The position numbers and the translations under genes are program-made. Under the pieces are notes generated by a model. The model had not been told where the DNA came from and made no database searches. It saw nothing but the letters and a program-made list of their open reading frames with translations. DNA of 64,000 nucleotides, from the NCBI GenBank assembly GCA_905235525.1, contig CAJOLW010000035.1, forward strand, positions 1 to 64,000, read 5' to 3'. The first letter of the stretch is position 1. Every line of letters starts with the position of its first letter. Positions 1 to 9,715 of the stretch are shown in pieces. The DNA comes from an uncultured Bacteroidaceae bacterium (GTDB lineage Bacteria; Bacteroidota; Bacteroidia; Bacteroidales; Bacteroidaceae).

Positions 1-28
1 AAAAATAACTTTATATAAAAATTGATGA

Positions 29-66
29 AGATTGACGTGTGAATTGACGGAGATTGACGTGTGAAA
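29..66. repeat. short tandem repeat of AGATTGACGTGTGAA
   Basis: The phrase AGATTGACGTGTGAA occurs twice here, separated by a related TTGACGG segment. It lies in non-coding sequence at the window edge. No function is assigned; it resembles the other simple interspersed repeats in this window. Confidence 0.5.
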
Positions 67-150
67 ACAAAGATTTTCAATGTTTTATTAGACGTGAATG
101 CTCGTCAATATAAACGTCAATCTTATAAAATAAATTTGAACGGCTACTTA

Positions 151-505
151 TGAATTTATCTTAACTACGAATTTCACGAATTAGACGAATTTTTTATTCA
201 ACTTGAGGGTGTTCTCTTCACCACAGATTACACGGATCTCACAGATTTTCAGAGAAATGGATTTTGACAGATTACACAGATGGCTTTCCTTCTGAAAACC
301 CCATCTGGTTGCTTACAAGAGCCGCCCACGGCTCTAATCTGTGTAATCAAGAAGAATCTGTGTAATAGGCTTATCCATAAGCGGGAAAAATCTGTGTGAT
401 CTGCGTAATCTGTGGTTTTATGGCTTTCGAAAGTTGAATAAAAAATTCGTTTAATTCGTGAAATTCGTTGTTTTAAGTGAAATTCGTTGTTTTAAGATAA
501 ATTCG
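151..505. repeat. nested long inverted repeat downstream of the purM-like gene
   Basis: The 512 bases before the first gene hold no convincing ORF. The left arm (about 151-205, containing ATTTCACGAATTAGACGAAT) is nearly the reverse complement of about 431-505 (containing TTTAATTCGTGAAATTCG). Inside these, a CACAGATTACACGGATCTCA segment near 222-241 pairs with GATCTGCGTAATCTGTGG near 398-416, so the pairing is nested. The right arm also carries a tandem duplication of TGAAATTCGTTGTTTTAAG (about 459-496). It lies just after the 3' end of the minus-strand gene, so it could act as a terminator or RNA-end structure, or simply be a repeat pile-up. The AATCTGTGT words recur at about 32165-32200 and 33040-33060. 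Confidence 0.6.
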
Positions 506-512
506 AGTTTTA

Positions 513-1691
513 TTATTCGTAGTCGAATGTGCCGAACTCGCTCTTGATGGTCAGTGACTTCTTTCCTTCCTCGATGTGTCCAACCACCTGTGCGTCAATG
601 TTGAACGACTTGCTGATGGCGATGACCTTGTCGGCATTTTCGGGGGAGAGATAGACTTCGAGGCGGTGTCCCATGTTGAAGACCTTGTACATCTCTGCCC
701 AGTCGGTGCCGGACTCTTTGGCAATCGCCTTGAAGAGGGGAGGAACGGGGAACATATTGTCTTTGACGACACGGCAGTTGTCGCCCACAAAGTGGAGCAC
801 TTTCGTCTGTGCGCCACCTGTGCAGTGCACCATGCCGTGGATGTCCTGACGCATCTCGTCGAGCAGTTTCTTCACCACTGGAGCATAGGTGCGGGTGGGG
901 GAGAGGACGAGTTTGCCGGCATTGACGGGAGCGCCCTCCACGGGGTCGGTCAGTTGGTAGGAACCTGAATAGACGAGTTCGTCAGGCACTGCCTTGTCGT
1001 AGGATTCGGGGTATTTCTCCGCCAGATATTTGGCGAAGACATCGTGGCGTGCGGAGGTGAGTCCGTTGCTGCCCATGCCGCCGTTGTACTCCTTTTCGTA
1101 GGTGGCTTGTCCGCAGGAAGATAAGCCCACAATCACATCGCCCGGACGGATGTTGGCGTTGTTGATGACATCGCTGCGCTTCATGCGGCAGGTGACGGTG
1201 CTATCGACAATGATGGTGCGCACGAGGTCGCCCACGTCTGCCGTCTCGCCGCCCGTGGCATAGATGCCGATGCCCATCTTGCGCATCTCGGCGAGCAACT
1301 CGTCTGTGCCGTTGATGATGGCTGAAATCACCTCGCCCGGAATGAGCATCTTGTTGCGCCCAATCGTGCTGGAAACGAGGATGTTATCTACGGCACCCAC
1401 ACACAGCAGGTCGTCGGTGTTCATGATGAGCGCATCCTGTGCGATGCCTTTCCACACCGAGAGATCGCCCGTCTCTTTCCAGTACATGTAGGCAAGGCTC
1501 GACTTGGTGCCTGCCCCATCCGCATGCATGATGTTGCAGTAGTCGGGGTCGCCTCCGAGGATGTCAGGAATGATTTTGCAGAACGCCTGGGGAAAGATTC
1601 CCTTGTCGATATTTTTGATGGCGTTATGCACGTCTTCTTTGGCTGCGCTCACACCACGCATCATGTACCTTTGGTTGTTGTCAATCGTCAT
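513..1691 (-). CDS. purM: AIR synthase-related protein (phosphoribosylformylglycinamidine cyclo-ligase-like)
   Basis: This 392-residue protein is an AIR synthase of the type annotated purM in Bacteroidales. PurM closes the imidazole ring of formylglycinamidine ribonucleotide to give AIR in purine synthesis, using ATP. Sequence features are the Asp/Gly-rich N-terminal half (GTKSSLAYMY, MNTDDLLCVGA), a GGETADVGD segment typical of the PurM ATP-binding region, and the C-terminal HCTGGAQTKVLHF region. It is longer than the roughly 345-residue enterobacterial enzyme, which is normal for the Bacteroidetes form. The ATG at 1691 is preceded by a TACCTTTG -7 box about 40 bases upstream. It is transcribed divergently from lpxD. 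Confidence 0.85.
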   Translation of the reverse strand: MTIDNNQRYMMRGVSAAKEDVHNAIKNIDKGIFPQAFCKIIPDILGGDPDYCNIMHADGAGTKSSLAYMYWKETGDLSVWKGIAQDALIMNTDDLLCVGAVDNILVSSTIGRNKMLIPGEVISAIINGTDELLAEMRKMGIGIYATGGETADVGDLVRTIIVDSTVTCRMKRSDVINNANIRPGDVIVGLSSCGQATYEKEYNGGMGSNGLTSARHDVFAKYLAEKYPESYDKAVPDELVYSGSYQLTDPVEGAPVNAGKLVLSPTRTYAPVVKKLLDEMRQDIHGMVHCTGGAQTKVLHFVGDNCRVVKDNMFPVPPLFKAIAKESGTDWAEMYKVFNMGHRLEVYLSPENADKVIAISKSFNIDAQVVGHIEEGKKSLTIKSEFGTFDYE

Positions 1692-1730
1692 TTTTTGAAC
1701 TTTTTTTATCTATTTGTATGTTTTATGCTG

Positions 1731-1738
1731 CAAAGGTA
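1731..1738 (-). promoter_or_regulatory. Bacteroidetes -7 box for the purM-like gene
   Basis: On the minus strand this reads TACCTTTG followed by GCA, matching the Bacteroidetes TAnnTTTG motif. The expected TTTG-like -33 element 19-20 bases upstream is weak, so the call rests mostly on the -7 box and its position 40 bases before the start codon. Confidence 0.55.
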
Positions 1739-1819
1739 GTGAAAAATTGGGAGAAATTGCCGTTATGTCGGAAATTTGTCATAAATTTGCAAACATATTA
1801 CGTACTAAAAAAACAATAA

Positions 1820-2863
1820 ATGGTTTTTACTGCACAACAAATAGCAGATTTTACAGGTGGAACTGTAGAGGGTGATTGTAATGTGACGATTGGCACTTTC
1901 GCCAAGATTGAAGAAGGTGTTGAGGGGGCTCTCTCTTTTCTTGCCAATCCCCAATACGAAGAATATATTTATGAGACGAAGTCCACTGTCGTGCTCGTAA
2001 ATAAAGATTTTCAGCCTTCTCGCGAAGTGAAGGCTACGTTGATTCGCGTGGAGAATGCTTATGAATCAGTGGCAAAATTGTTGCAACTTTATCAGAGCAT
2101 GCAGCAGAAGCGTGTGGGCATTGACTCGTTGGCATTCATTGACAAGACCGCAAAGATTGGTAAGGACTGCTACATCGGTCCGTTTGTGGCGATTGGTGAG
2201 AACGTGGAGATTGGTGACGGTGTGGTGATTCATCCGCATGCCACGATAGGTCCTAATGTGAAGGTGGGCAGCAACACGGAGATTTACAGCAATGCGGTGA
2301 TTTATCACGACTGCAAGGTGGGCAGCAACTGCATCCTGCATGCAGGTTGTGTGATTGGTGCTGACGGATTTGGCTTTGCACCCACTCCGAACGGTTACGA
2401 CAAGATTCCGCAGATTGGCATCGTGACCATCGAGGACAATGTGGAAATCGGAGCCAACACGTGCATCGACCGCTCCACGATGGGCTCTACCATCATCCGC
2501 AAGGGCGTGAAACTGGACAACCTCGTGCAGATAGCGCACAACGTGGAAGTGGGGCAGAATACCGTCATGTCGGCGCAAGTGGGTGTGGCTGGTAGTTCGA
2601 AAGTGGGTGAATGGTGCGTGTTTGCCGGACAGGTGGGCATTGCCGGACACTTGAAAGTGGGTGACCGCACGACGATGGGTGCTCAGGCAGGTTTGGCGGG
2701 TGGCAATCTTGCCAAGAAGGGTGGCGTCACCCTGATGGGCTATCCGGCTGTGGAGCACAGAAAGTTCGCCAAGAACATGGCTGCGCTCAATTCGCTTCCT
2801 GATTTGCTCAAGGAAGTGGCAGCGCTGAAGAAGGAAATTGAAGAACTCAAAAACAACAAATAA
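1820..2863 (+). CDS. lpxD: UDP-3-O-(3-hydroxyacyl)glucosamine N-acyltransferase
   Basis: LpxD adds the second hydroxyacyl chain to UDP-3-O-acylglucosamine in lipid A synthesis. At 347 residues it has the family's usual length. The N-terminal domain (about 1-100) resembles the uridine-binding region of LpxD. It is followed by a long left-handed beta-helix of hexapeptide repeats (about 105-310) such as [19 protein letters not shown], with the conserved AHNVEVG histidine segment, and a C-terminal coiled stretch ([16 protein letters not shown]). Its stop codon overlaps the next ATG, so it is translationally linked to lpxC-fabZ. Confidence 0.95.
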   Translation: MVFTAQQIADFTGGTVEGDCNVTIGTFAKIEEGVEGALSFLANPQYEEYIYETKSTVVLVNKDFQPSREVKATLIRVENAYESVAKLLQLYQSMQQKRVGIDSLAFIDKTAKIGKDCYIGPFVAIGENVEIGDGVVIHPHATIGPNVKVGSNTEIYSNAVIYHDCKVGSNCILHAGCVIGADGFGFAPTPNGYDKIPQIGIVTIEDNVEIGANTCIDRSTMGSTIIRKGVKLDNLVQIAHNVEVGQNTVMSAQVGVAGSSKVGEWCVFAGQVGIAGHLKVGDRTTMGAQAGLAGGNLAKKGGVTLMGYPAVEHRKFAKNMAALNSLPDLLKEVAALKKEIEELKNNK

Positions 2864-4245
2864 TGCAAAATCAACAGACCCTGAAAGAGGCATTTACTCT
2901 GAAAGGTAAGGGGCTGCACACAGGCCAGTTTATCACGGCTGTGTTCAATCCTGCGGAAGAGAACCACGGATACAAGATTCAAAGAACAGATATTGAGGGT
3001 CAGCCAATCATCGATTGCAATGCTGACTTGGTAGGTGACACACAACGTGGCACCGTTCTTGTGAAAGGCGACATCAAGATAAGCACCATCGAACACGCAA
3101 TGGCAGCGCTCTATGCCTGTGGCATCGACAACTGCCTCATTCAGTTGGATGGTCCAGAGATGCCCATTCTTGACGGCAGTGCACTTCCCTTTGTGGAGGA
3201 GATACAGAAAGTGGGGCTTCAGGAACAGGCTGCCAAGAAGGATTTCTATGTGGTGAAGCACAAGATGGAAATCAGGGGAGAGAATGGAGAACACCTGATT
3301 CTCCTCCCCGATGACCATTTCTGCGTGAATGCACAGATTGCCTTCGATTCGAAAATCCTCGACAACCAGTTTGCCAATCTCGACAATATCGAAGATTTCC
3401 CTGCTGAGATTGCATCGGCACGCACATTCGTTTTTGTCCGCGAGATTGAACCTCTGCTGAATCTGGGACTGATCAAGGGCGGCGACCTCGACAATGCCAT
3501 CGTGATTTATGAACTGGAACTGCCGCAGGAGCGTTATGACAAACTTGCCGACACGCTGGGCATCCCACGCATGGATGCCACCCGTCTGGGATACATCAAC
3601 CACAAGCCCCTCACATGGGACAACGAGACTGCACGTCACAAACTGCTCGACATCATCGGCGACCTCGCCCTGGTGGGCAAACCCATCCTCGGACGTGTCA
3701 TCGCCACGAAACCTGGGCATACTATAAATAATAAGTTCGCGCGTGCGATAAAGAAAGACATCAAGAAGCATGAGGTGCAGTGTCCTGCCTACGATCCGAA
3801 CAGCGAGCCGCTGATGGATGTGAACAAGATTCGTCACTTGCTCCCCCACCGCTATCCGATGCAGTTGGTGGACAAGGTCATCGCTGTGGATGACACCGAG
3901 ATCGTGGCAGTGAAGAACGTGACCAGCAATGAGCCTTTCTTCACGGGACACTTCCCGCAGGAACCCGTGATGCCAGGCGTCTTGATTGTGGAGGCGATGG
4001 CACAGGCAGGTGGCTTGCTGGTGCTGAGCAATGTGGAGGAGCCCGAACGCTGGTCAACCTACTTCCTGAAGATAGACAATGTGAAGTTCCGCCGCAAGGT
4101 GGTGCCGGGCGACACGCTGATTTTCAAGGTGAAGATGATGGGCCCGCTGCGCAGAGGCATTGCCACCATGGCAGGTCTGGTCTTTGTGGGCGACACCATT
4201 GTAGCCGAGGCAGAATTTACAGCACAGATTGTAAAGAACAAATAA
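2863..4245 (+). CDS. lpxC: bifunctional UDP-3-O-acyl-GlcNAc deacetylase / 3-hydroxyacyl-ACP dehydratase
   Basis: This 460-residue fusion carries LpxC (about 1-300), the zinc deacetylase that commits lipid A synthesis, and FabZ (about 315-460), the fatty acid dehydratase. LpxC landmarks are the zinc-ligand region IEHAMAALYACGIDN, the HKLLDIIGDLALVG motif and PGHTINNKFAR. FabZ landmarks are LLPHRYPMQLVDKV and the active-site GHFPQEPVMPGVLIVEAMAQ. The fusion is characteristic of Bacteroidetes and Chlorobi. It couples lipid A synthesis with use of the shared hydroxyacyl-ACP substrate, and sits directly between lpxD and lpxA. Confidence 0.96.
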   Translation: MQNQQTLKEAFTLKGKGLHTGQFITAVFNPAEENHGYKIQRTDIEGQPIIDCNADLVGDTQRGTVLVKGDIKISTIEHAMAALYACGIDNCLIQLDGPEMPILDGSALPFVEEIQKVGLQEQAAKKDFYVVKHKMEIRGENGEHLILLPDDHFCVNAQIAFDSKILDNQFANLDNIEDFPAEIASARTFVFVREIEPLLNLGLIKGGDLDNAIVIYELELPQERYDKLADTLGIPRMDATRLGYINHKPLTWDNETARHKLLDIIGDLALVGKPILGRVIATKPGHTINNKFARAIKKDIKKHEVQCPAYDPNSEPLMDVNKIRHLLPHRYPMQLVDKVIAVDDTEIVAVKNVTSNEPFFTGHFPQEPVMPGVLIVEAMAQAGGLLVLSNVEEPERWSTYFLKIDNVKFRRKVVPGDTLIFKVKMMGPLRRGIATMAGLVFVGDTIVAEAEFTAQIVKNK

Positions 4246-4389
4246 TGATATTTACCATTTGACCATTTACCATTCATTTCCGCTTGAGTGGATGCTTCAT
4301 GTTCATTCTTTCGGCAAGAAAATAACATAATAACTGCATTGTCAAATAAATGGTCAATTGTCAATTGTAAAATTGTAAATAAAAATAAG

Positions 4390-5163
4390 ATGGCAAAGAT
4401 AAGTCCTTTAGCGTTTATCGACCCAGAGGCAAAAATTGGTGAGAACTGTGAGATTGGTCCTTTCTGTTTCGTTGACAAGAATGTGACGATAGGAGATAAC
4501 AATGTGCTGATGAACAGCGTGACGCTGCTTTCAGGAACCCACATGGGGAGTGGCAATACACTCTTTCCGGGTGCGGTGATTGGTGCTGTTCCTCAAGACC
4601 TGAAATTCAGGGGCGAGGAAACCACGGTGGAGATTGGCGACAACAATAAGATACGTGAGAACGTGACCATCCATCGCGGCACTGCCAGCAAGGGCAAGAC
4701 CATTGTGGGCAGCAACAACCTCATCATGGAGAATGCCCACATCGCTCACGACTGTGTGTTCGGCAGCGGCATCATCATGGGCAACTCCACCAAGTTGGCA
4801 GGCGAGGTCATCGTCGATGACAATGCCATCATCTCTGCAGTTGTGCTCGTTCACCAGTTCTGCCGCATTGGTGGCTATGTGATGGTGCAGGGTGGCACAC
4901 GCACCAGCAAGGACATCCCCCCGTTTGTGATGGCTGGACGTGAACCCGTTGAATATGCAGGATTGAACATCATCGGCTTGCGTCGTCGTGGTTTCAGTCG
5001 CGAGGTGATTGACAATATCAGCCATGCCTATCGTCTGATTTACCAGTGTAACCTGACTGTGAACGAGGCAGTTGAAGCCATACGAAAAGAAGTGCCCATG
5101 AGCGAGGAAATTGAATACATCATCGATTTCGTTTCCAACTCTCAACGCGGTATTATTCGCTGA
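4390..5163 (+). CDS. lpxA: acyl-ACP--UDP-N-acetylglucosamine O-acyltransferase
   Basis: LpxA transfers a hydroxyacyl chain to UDP-GlcNAc, the first step of lipid A synthesis. The 257-residue reading from ATG 4390 starts MAKISPLAFIDPEAKIG, the canonical hexapeptide-repeat start. The frame is open further upstream to 4288, but that part is not LpxA-like, so I reject the longer start. The catalytic region appears as NAHIAHDCVFG, and the C-terminal alpha-helical part begins at GLNIIGLRRRGFS. The 144 bases before it hold TTTACCATT and TGTCAATTGT simple repeats that separate it from lpxC-fabZ. Confidence 0.94.
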   Translation: MAKISPLAFIDPEAKIGENCEIGPFCFVDKNVTIGDNNVLMNSVTLLSGTHMGSGNTLFPGAVIGAVPQDLKFRGEETTVEIGDNNKIRENVTIHRGTASKGKTIVGSNNLIMENAHIAHDCVFGSGIIMGNSTKLAGEVIVDDNAIISAVVLVHQFCRIGGYVMVQGGTRTSKDIPPFVMAGREPVEYAGLNIIGLRRRGFSREVIDNISHAYRLIYQCNLTVNEAVEAIRKEVPMSEEIEYIIDFVSNSQRGIIR

Positions 5164-5255
5164 TTAACAGTTGACAGTGAAAAGTGAAGAGTGAAAAATC
5201 CAAGTTACCTGCCATGCGGTGTGTAAGCATCGCATTAGCCTAACTCCTAATTCTC

Positions 5256-5798
5256 ATGATATACAGATTTATCATCATCTCAGATGAAGCGGAAGGCTTC
5301 ATGCGTGAAATCCAGATAGATGCAGACGCAAAGTTCCTGGAACTGCACAAATTGATACTTGAGTCATGTGGTTATGAAGATAATCAACTGACTTCGTTCA
5401 CCATCTGCGAGAACGGATGGGAAAAGGGGCAGGAGATTACGCTGGAGGAGATGGACACCGATGCTGATGAAGATAGTTATATCATGGCAGAAACAGAACT
5501 GAGTCAGTTTCTGGAGGATGAGAAACAGCATCTGCTCTATACGTTCGACCCGCTGGCTGACCGTGTGTTCTTCATCGAACTGTCTGGAATAAAGACGGGC
5601 AAGAATCTGAAAGAAGGGAAGATTACCCGTTCTATAGGCGAACCTCCTGCACAGACGTTGGACTTCGACGAGATGTTTGCACGCAATCCCATCGTAGATA
5701 CTTCTTCTTCCGTGATGGATGATGAGGACATGTTTGGCGATGAGATAGACAGCAGTGAGATTGACTTGGAGGGTTTTGACATCAGCGACGAATTATAA
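5256..5798 (+). CDS. PRiA4-ORF3-like / IS1096 passenger TnpR-like small acidic protein
   Basis: This 180-residue acidic protein begins MIYRFIIISDEAEGFMREIQ, matching the plasmid pRiA4b ORF-3-like fold (an L-shaped beta/alpha domain starting with FRI-type strands). This family is often annotated IS1096 passenger TnpR in Bacteroidales, despite having no shown transposon role there. The C-terminal third is rich in Asp and Glu (MDDEDMFGDEIDSSEIDLEG). It sits between lpxA and miaA, a stable housekeeping neighbourhood, so I see no sign that it is mobile. Molecular function is unknown. Confidence 0.7.
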   Translation: MIYRFIIISDEAEGFMREIQIDADAKFLELHKLILESCGYEDNQLTSFTICENGWEKGQEITLEEMDTDADEDSYIMAETELSQFLEDEKQHLLYTFDPLADRVFFIELSGIKTGKNLKEGKITRSIGEPPAQTLDFDEMFARNPIVDTSSSVMDDEDMFGDEIDSSEIDLEGFDISDEL

Positions 5799-5810
5799 TC
5801 CTTTTTGAAT

Positions 5811-6251
5811 ATGAAAAAGTTGGGTCTCCTTTTCATTGCCATGATGATGGCATGTGTTTGTGTCAATGCACAGAAATGCACAAAAAGCACGGTCAAGGGA
5901 ATTGCCAATGGTTTCATCTCTACACTGATGGAGGGGAATCTGAAAGGCACATTAGGTTTCTTTGACCCCAGTTATGTGGCAGAACAGCATGACGACTTCC
6001 TCGAAGGTCGCACGGAGCAGTTTGTGGCTGAGTTTCTGAGCGGAAACGTCAAGAAGGGCTACTATGACATGACACCGAAACTTTCCCGAATCAAGTCGAT
6101 GAAAGTGAAGAAGGTTTGCTGCAACCCTGAAAAAGAGGAGTATTATGCTGATGTCAAGATACTGATGGATTATGGAGTGGCATACATCGTGCGGCTCGAT
6201 ATGAGGATAACAGAATCTGGTGATCTTCGTTTCATCGGTGCAGTAGGATAA
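5811..6251 (+). CDS. small secreted protein, unknown function
   Basis: Reading from ATG 5811 gives 146 residues. A TTG two codons earlier is possible but needless. The N-terminus [20 protein letters not shown] is a signal peptide ending in the NAQ cleavage context common in Bacteroidetes. The mature part ([20 protein letters not shown]) resembles the NTF2-like DUF4878 type of small periplasmic protein, but I cannot confirm that. It follows the PRiA4-like gene by 12 bases and precedes miaA by 56 bases, so co-transcription is likely. Confidence 0.65.
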   Translation: MKKLGLLFIAMMMACVCVNAQKCTKSTVKGIANGFISTLMEGNLKGTLGFFDPSYVAEQHDDFLEGRTEQFVAEFLSGNVKKGYYDMTPKLSRIKSMKVKKVCCNPEKEEYYADVKILMDYGVAYIVRLDMRITESGDLRFIGAVG

Positions 6252-6307
6252 GGAAAAGGGCACGTGTATATCTCTTTGTCCGTTCGTGCAGAGGGACATT
6301 TTGGAAC

Positions 6308-7240
6308 ATGAAAAGTCTTCTTGTGTTGGTAGGCCCTACAGGGGTGGGAAAGACAGAGTTGAGCCTTCTGTTGGCAGAACGTCTCGGCTCTCCCATCATC
6401 AATGCCGACTCACGACAGATTTATAAAGACATAGAAATTGGTACTGCTTCACCCACCGCTGAGGAATTGGCGCGGGTGGAGCATTTTTTTGTCCATACGC
6501 TGGCGTTGGATGAATACTACAGTGCGGCAGAATATGAGAAGGATGTGATGCAGTTGCTTCCTCAATTGTTTCAGACGCACGATACGGTGCTGCTTTCGGG
6601 TGGCAGCATGATGTACGTTGATGCGGTGACCAAAGGGATTGATGACATCCCCACGGTGGATGAAGAGACCCGGGAAATGCTTCGGCATAGGTTTGAAACA
6701 GAAGGATTGGAGCCATTGTTGGCAGAACTGAAACTGCTTGACCCCCAGTATTATGAAATCGTTGACCAACGAAATCATAAGCGGGTGGTGCATGCCTTGG
6801 AAATCTGCTACATGACAGGCAAACCTTATTCGTCCTTCCGTACGAACAGCATGAAGGAACGTCCTTTCCGCATCGTGAAGTTTGGATTGAGGCGCGAACG
6901 CGAAAACCTGTTTGCGCGAATCAATGCACGGGTTGACAAGATGATGGAACAGGGACTGTTGCAAGAGGCGCGGAGGGTGTATCCTTTGAGGGAACTGAAT
7001 TCCCTCAACACGGTGGGGTATAAGGAGATGTTCAAGGTGATAGCGGGGGAATGGGAACTCCCGATGGCTGTGGAGAGGATGAAGAAAAATACGCGTGTGT
7101 ATGCCAAGAAGCAAATGACCTGGTATCAGCATGATGCTGACATTCATTGGTTGGATGCCGACAAGATGAACACGCAGGAAATGATAAAGATAATAGAGGA
7201 ACAGATTTCTGTCCCAGAAAATGAAAGTGATAGGAAATGA
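6308..7240 (+). CDS. miaA: tRNA dimethylallyltransferase
   Basis: MiaA attaches the dimethylallyl group to A37 of tRNAs that read UNN codons. At 310 residues it is the normal size. The P-loop is GPTGVGKT at residues 8-15, followed by [16 protein letters not shown], the substrate-proximal signature. Later landmarks are [18 protein letters not shown] and [10 protein letters not shown]. The C-terminus includes NTVGYKEMF and [16 protein letters not shown], both typical MiaA segments. Its 3' end overlaps the start of the penicillin-binding protein gene by four bases, so the two are probably co-translated. Confidence 0.96.
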   Translation: MKSLLVLVGPTGVGKTELSLLLAERLGSPIINADSRQIYKDIEIGTASPTAEELARVEHFFVHTLALDEYYSAAEYEKDVMQLLPQLFQTHDTVLLSGGSMMYVDAVTKGIDDIPTVDEETREMLRHRFETEGLEPLLAELKLLDPQYYEIVDQRNHKRVVHALEICYMTGKPYSSFRTNSMKERPFRIVKFGLRRERENLFARINARVDKMMEQGLLQEARRVYPLRELNSLNTVGYKEMFKVIAGEWELPMAVERMKKNTRVYAKKQMTWYQHDADIHWLDADKMNTQEMIKIIEEQISVPENESDRK

Positions 7241-9627
7241 AATCTTTATTGAGAAAGACGCTCGTCTATCTGAAGTTGGTGTGGCGATGGTATGCCAGTC
7301 AGTACAGAGGGAAGTGGTATCAGCGAATCGTCACGCCGATAGCCTCTTTCTTCGTTTTCTTTTATCTCTATTTGGGAGCCGTGGATGTGAATTTCCTCGG
7401 GCTCTTTGGTGTCTCTCCTACCATGGAGGTGATACAGAACCCTGTCACCAATGATGCTTCCTTTGTCTATAGTGCCGATAGCGTGCTCATAGGCAAGTAC
7501 TTCAACGAGAACCGCTCACCTGTCAAGTTCGATGAGATTTCTCCCTATGTGATTGATGCGCTCATCTCCACCGAGGATGAACGTTTCTATGAGCATCATG
7601 GCATTGACTATCAAGGACTTTTCGCTGCAGGAAAGGACATCCTGAAAGGCAATCCCCGTGGTGCCAGCACCATCACGCAGCAGTTGGTGAAGAATCTCTT
7701 CAAGATTCGTTCGCAATACTCTACAGGACTCTTGGGTAAAGTGCCAGGATTGGGCATCTTAGTGATGAAATCGAAGGAGTGGATTACCGCCATCAAGATT
7801 GAGAACATGTACAGCAAGGAGGACATTCTCACCCTCTATCTCAATACCGTGGATTTTGGCAGCAATTCCTTCGGCATCAAGACGGCAGCCAAGACTTACT
7901 TCAAGACCACTCCGCAGAACCTGACAGCAGAACAGGCGGCTGTATTGGTGGGGTTGCTGAAAGCCACCACGACTTACAATCCCAAGGTCAATCCAAAGAA
8001 CAGTCTCGCTCGTCGCAATGTCGTGTTGAACAATATGTTTGAACACGATAAACTGACACGTCAGGAACTGGATTCTTTGACACAAATTCCCATCAACCTG
8101 AATTACACCGTCGAGAAGTCCTACGATGGAGGTGCCCTCTATTTCCGTGAAGCCATCAAGGATTATCTTGAAAATTGGGCGAAAACGAATAACATAGACC
8201 TCTATTCCGATGGCTTGAAAATCTATACAACCCTCGACACCCGTCTGCAGCGCTATGCTGAACAGGCGGTGCAGAAGCAGATGCGCCTCATTCAGCAGCG
8301 GTTCAACAGTCATTGGGGCAGTCAATCCCCTTGGCGTGATGAACGTGGACTGGAGATTCCTGACTTCATTGAGGACATTGCCAAACGTAGCGAATACTAC
8401 AAGATATTGGATGAGAAGTTTGATGGCAATGCCGATTCCATTGATTATTACATGAATCAGCCTCACCCTGTGAAGGTCTTTGACTATAACAGCCCGGATC
8501 ATCTGGTGGAGAAGGAAATGAGTACGATGGATTCCATCCGTTATATGGTCAAGTTCATGCACTGCGGCTTTGTGGCAATGGAGCCACAGACGAGTTATGT
8601 GCGTGCATGGGTGGGCGATGTCGATTTCAACAGTTGGAAGTACGACAAGGTGACTGCCATGCGCCAGCCTGGTTCCACCTTCAAACTTTTCGTTTATGCC
8701 TCTGCATTTGAGCATGACGATGCCATCACCCCAACCACACGCTACCGCGACCAACTCATCTCCCTTCAAGTGCCCGATGCCCAAGACCCGCAACGACTTG
8801 TCACATGGACACCTCACAACTCGGGTGGCTACTGCACGGGGGCAAATATGCCGTTGAAGTCTGCCTTTGCCCAATCAGTCAATACCATTGCTGTCAAATT
8901 AGGACAAGACACAGGTATCGACAATGTGGTGGACATTGCCCACAAGATGGGTATTGAAAGCAAGTTGGACGCAACGCCCTCATTGGCATTAGGTTCTTCC
9001 GATGTCAATCTGCTGGAACTCGTCGATGCCTATTGCACAGCGATGAACGATGGCAAGCAGCGCAAGCCCATTCTTGTGACCAAAATACTGGACCGCGACG
9101 GCAAAATCATCTATGATTGCGAACGGGATGAACCTGCTCCCAAGGAGGTCATTCGCTACAAAACGGCTTTCTACCTCCAGCGTCTTCTTTATGGAGGCAT
9201 GCACGAACCAGGGGGCACCACGCAGGCACTTTGGGAATACATCCATTGCTACGATACCGAGTTGGGCGGCAAGACGGGTACATCCTCCAACCACTCCGAC
9301 GCTTGGTTCGTCGGGTGTGCGCCCAACTTGGTGGGCGGTGCATGGATTGGTGGCGAATACCGTTGCATCCACTTCCGCACAGGTGCCTTGGGGCAAGGGA
9401 GTCGAACGGCACTTCCTGTCTTTGGCTACTTCATGGATAAGGTGCTGGCTGACAAGAACTTTCCATATCATGGCAAGTACCCGACTGCCAAAGAGGACAT
9501 CCCACGCAACACCTACATCGGAGCCTCCGTCTATGTGGCTCCTGCTTCGAAAAAGGAAGAGGCAGAAGGAGAAAGTGCCAGCGAAGGTGCTGGAGAGGCC
9601 TCTGCCCCTGCTGCTGTAGAAAACTAA
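7237..9627 (+). CDS. mrcA: class A penicillin-binding protein (PBP1A type)
   Basis: This is a bifunctional peptidoglycan synthase of 796 residues. One N-terminal membrane segment (about 33-55) precedes the GT51 glycosyltransferase domain, with catalytic Glu113 in [12 protein letters not shown] and the [14 protein letters not shown] motif. The transpeptidase domain has the active-site serine at about 480 (PGSTFK), an SVN motif, and KTGTS at about 679. The tail is a low-complexity Glu/Ala stretch. The ATG overlaps the miaA stop. A hairpin region at 9651-9713 separates it from the convergent gene downstream. Confidence 0.95.
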   Translation: MKSLLRKTLVYLKLVWRWYASQYRGKWYQRIVTPIASFFVFFYLYLGAVDVNFLGLFGVSPTMEVIQNPVTNDASFVYSADSVLIGKYFNENRSPVKFDEISPYVIDALISTEDERFYEHHGIDYQGLFAAGKDILKGNPRGASTITQQLVKNLFKIRSQYSTGLLGKVPGLGILVMKSKEWITAIKIENMYSKEDILTLYLNTVDFGSNSFGIKTAAKTYFKTTPQNLTAEQAAVLVGLLKATTTYNPKVNPKNSLARRNVVLNNMFEHDKLTRQELDSLTQIPINLNYTVEKSYDGGALYFREAIKDYLENWAKTNNIDLYSDGLKIYTTLDTRLQRYAEQAVQKQMRLIQQRFNSHWGSQSPWRDERGLEIPDFIEDIAKRSEYYKILDEKFDGNADSIDYYMNQPHPVKVFDYNSPDHLVEKEMSTMDSIRYMVKFMHCGFVAMEPQTSYVRAWVGDVDFNSWKYDKVTAMRQPGSTFKLFVYASAFEHDDAITPTTRYRDQLISLQVPDAQDPQRLVTWTPHNSGGYCTGANMPLKSAFAQSVNTIAVKLGQDTGIDNVVDIAHKMGIESKLDATPSLALGSSDVNLLELVDAYCTAMNDGKQRKPILVTKILDRDGKIIYDCERDEPAPKEVIRYKTAFYLQRLLYGGMHEPGGTTQALWEYIHCYDTELGGKTGTSSNHSDAWFVGCAPNLVGGAWIGGEYRCIHFRTGALGQGSRTALPVFGYFMDKVLADKNFPYHGKYPTAKEDIPRNTYIGASVYVAPASKKEEAEGESASEGAGEASAPAAVEN

Positions 9628-9650
9628 CGCTTAGCAGTCCTATGAAAAAA

Positions 9651-9713
9651 CGTACCCCTCGACTACGATGTGCCGTAGTCGAGGGGTACGCTGCTTTGTA
9701 GTCGAGGGGTACG
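9651..9713. terminator. hairpin with one left arm and two alternative right arms
   Basis: CGTACCCCTCGACTACG (9651-9667) pairs perfectly with CGTAGTCGAGGGGTACG (9674-9690) across a six-base loop. A second copy of the right arm, GTAGTCGAGGGGTACG, follows at 9698-9713. It lies between the convergent PBP gene and the minus-strand lipoprotein gene, so it probably terminates both. No long T run follows. Confidence 0.65.
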
Positions 9714-9715
9714 GT

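Noticed and set aside
4288..4389. Longer lpxA start at 4288
   Set aside because: The extra part encodes no LpxA-like residues and overlaps TGTCAATTGT simple repeats; ATG 4390 gives the canonical start.
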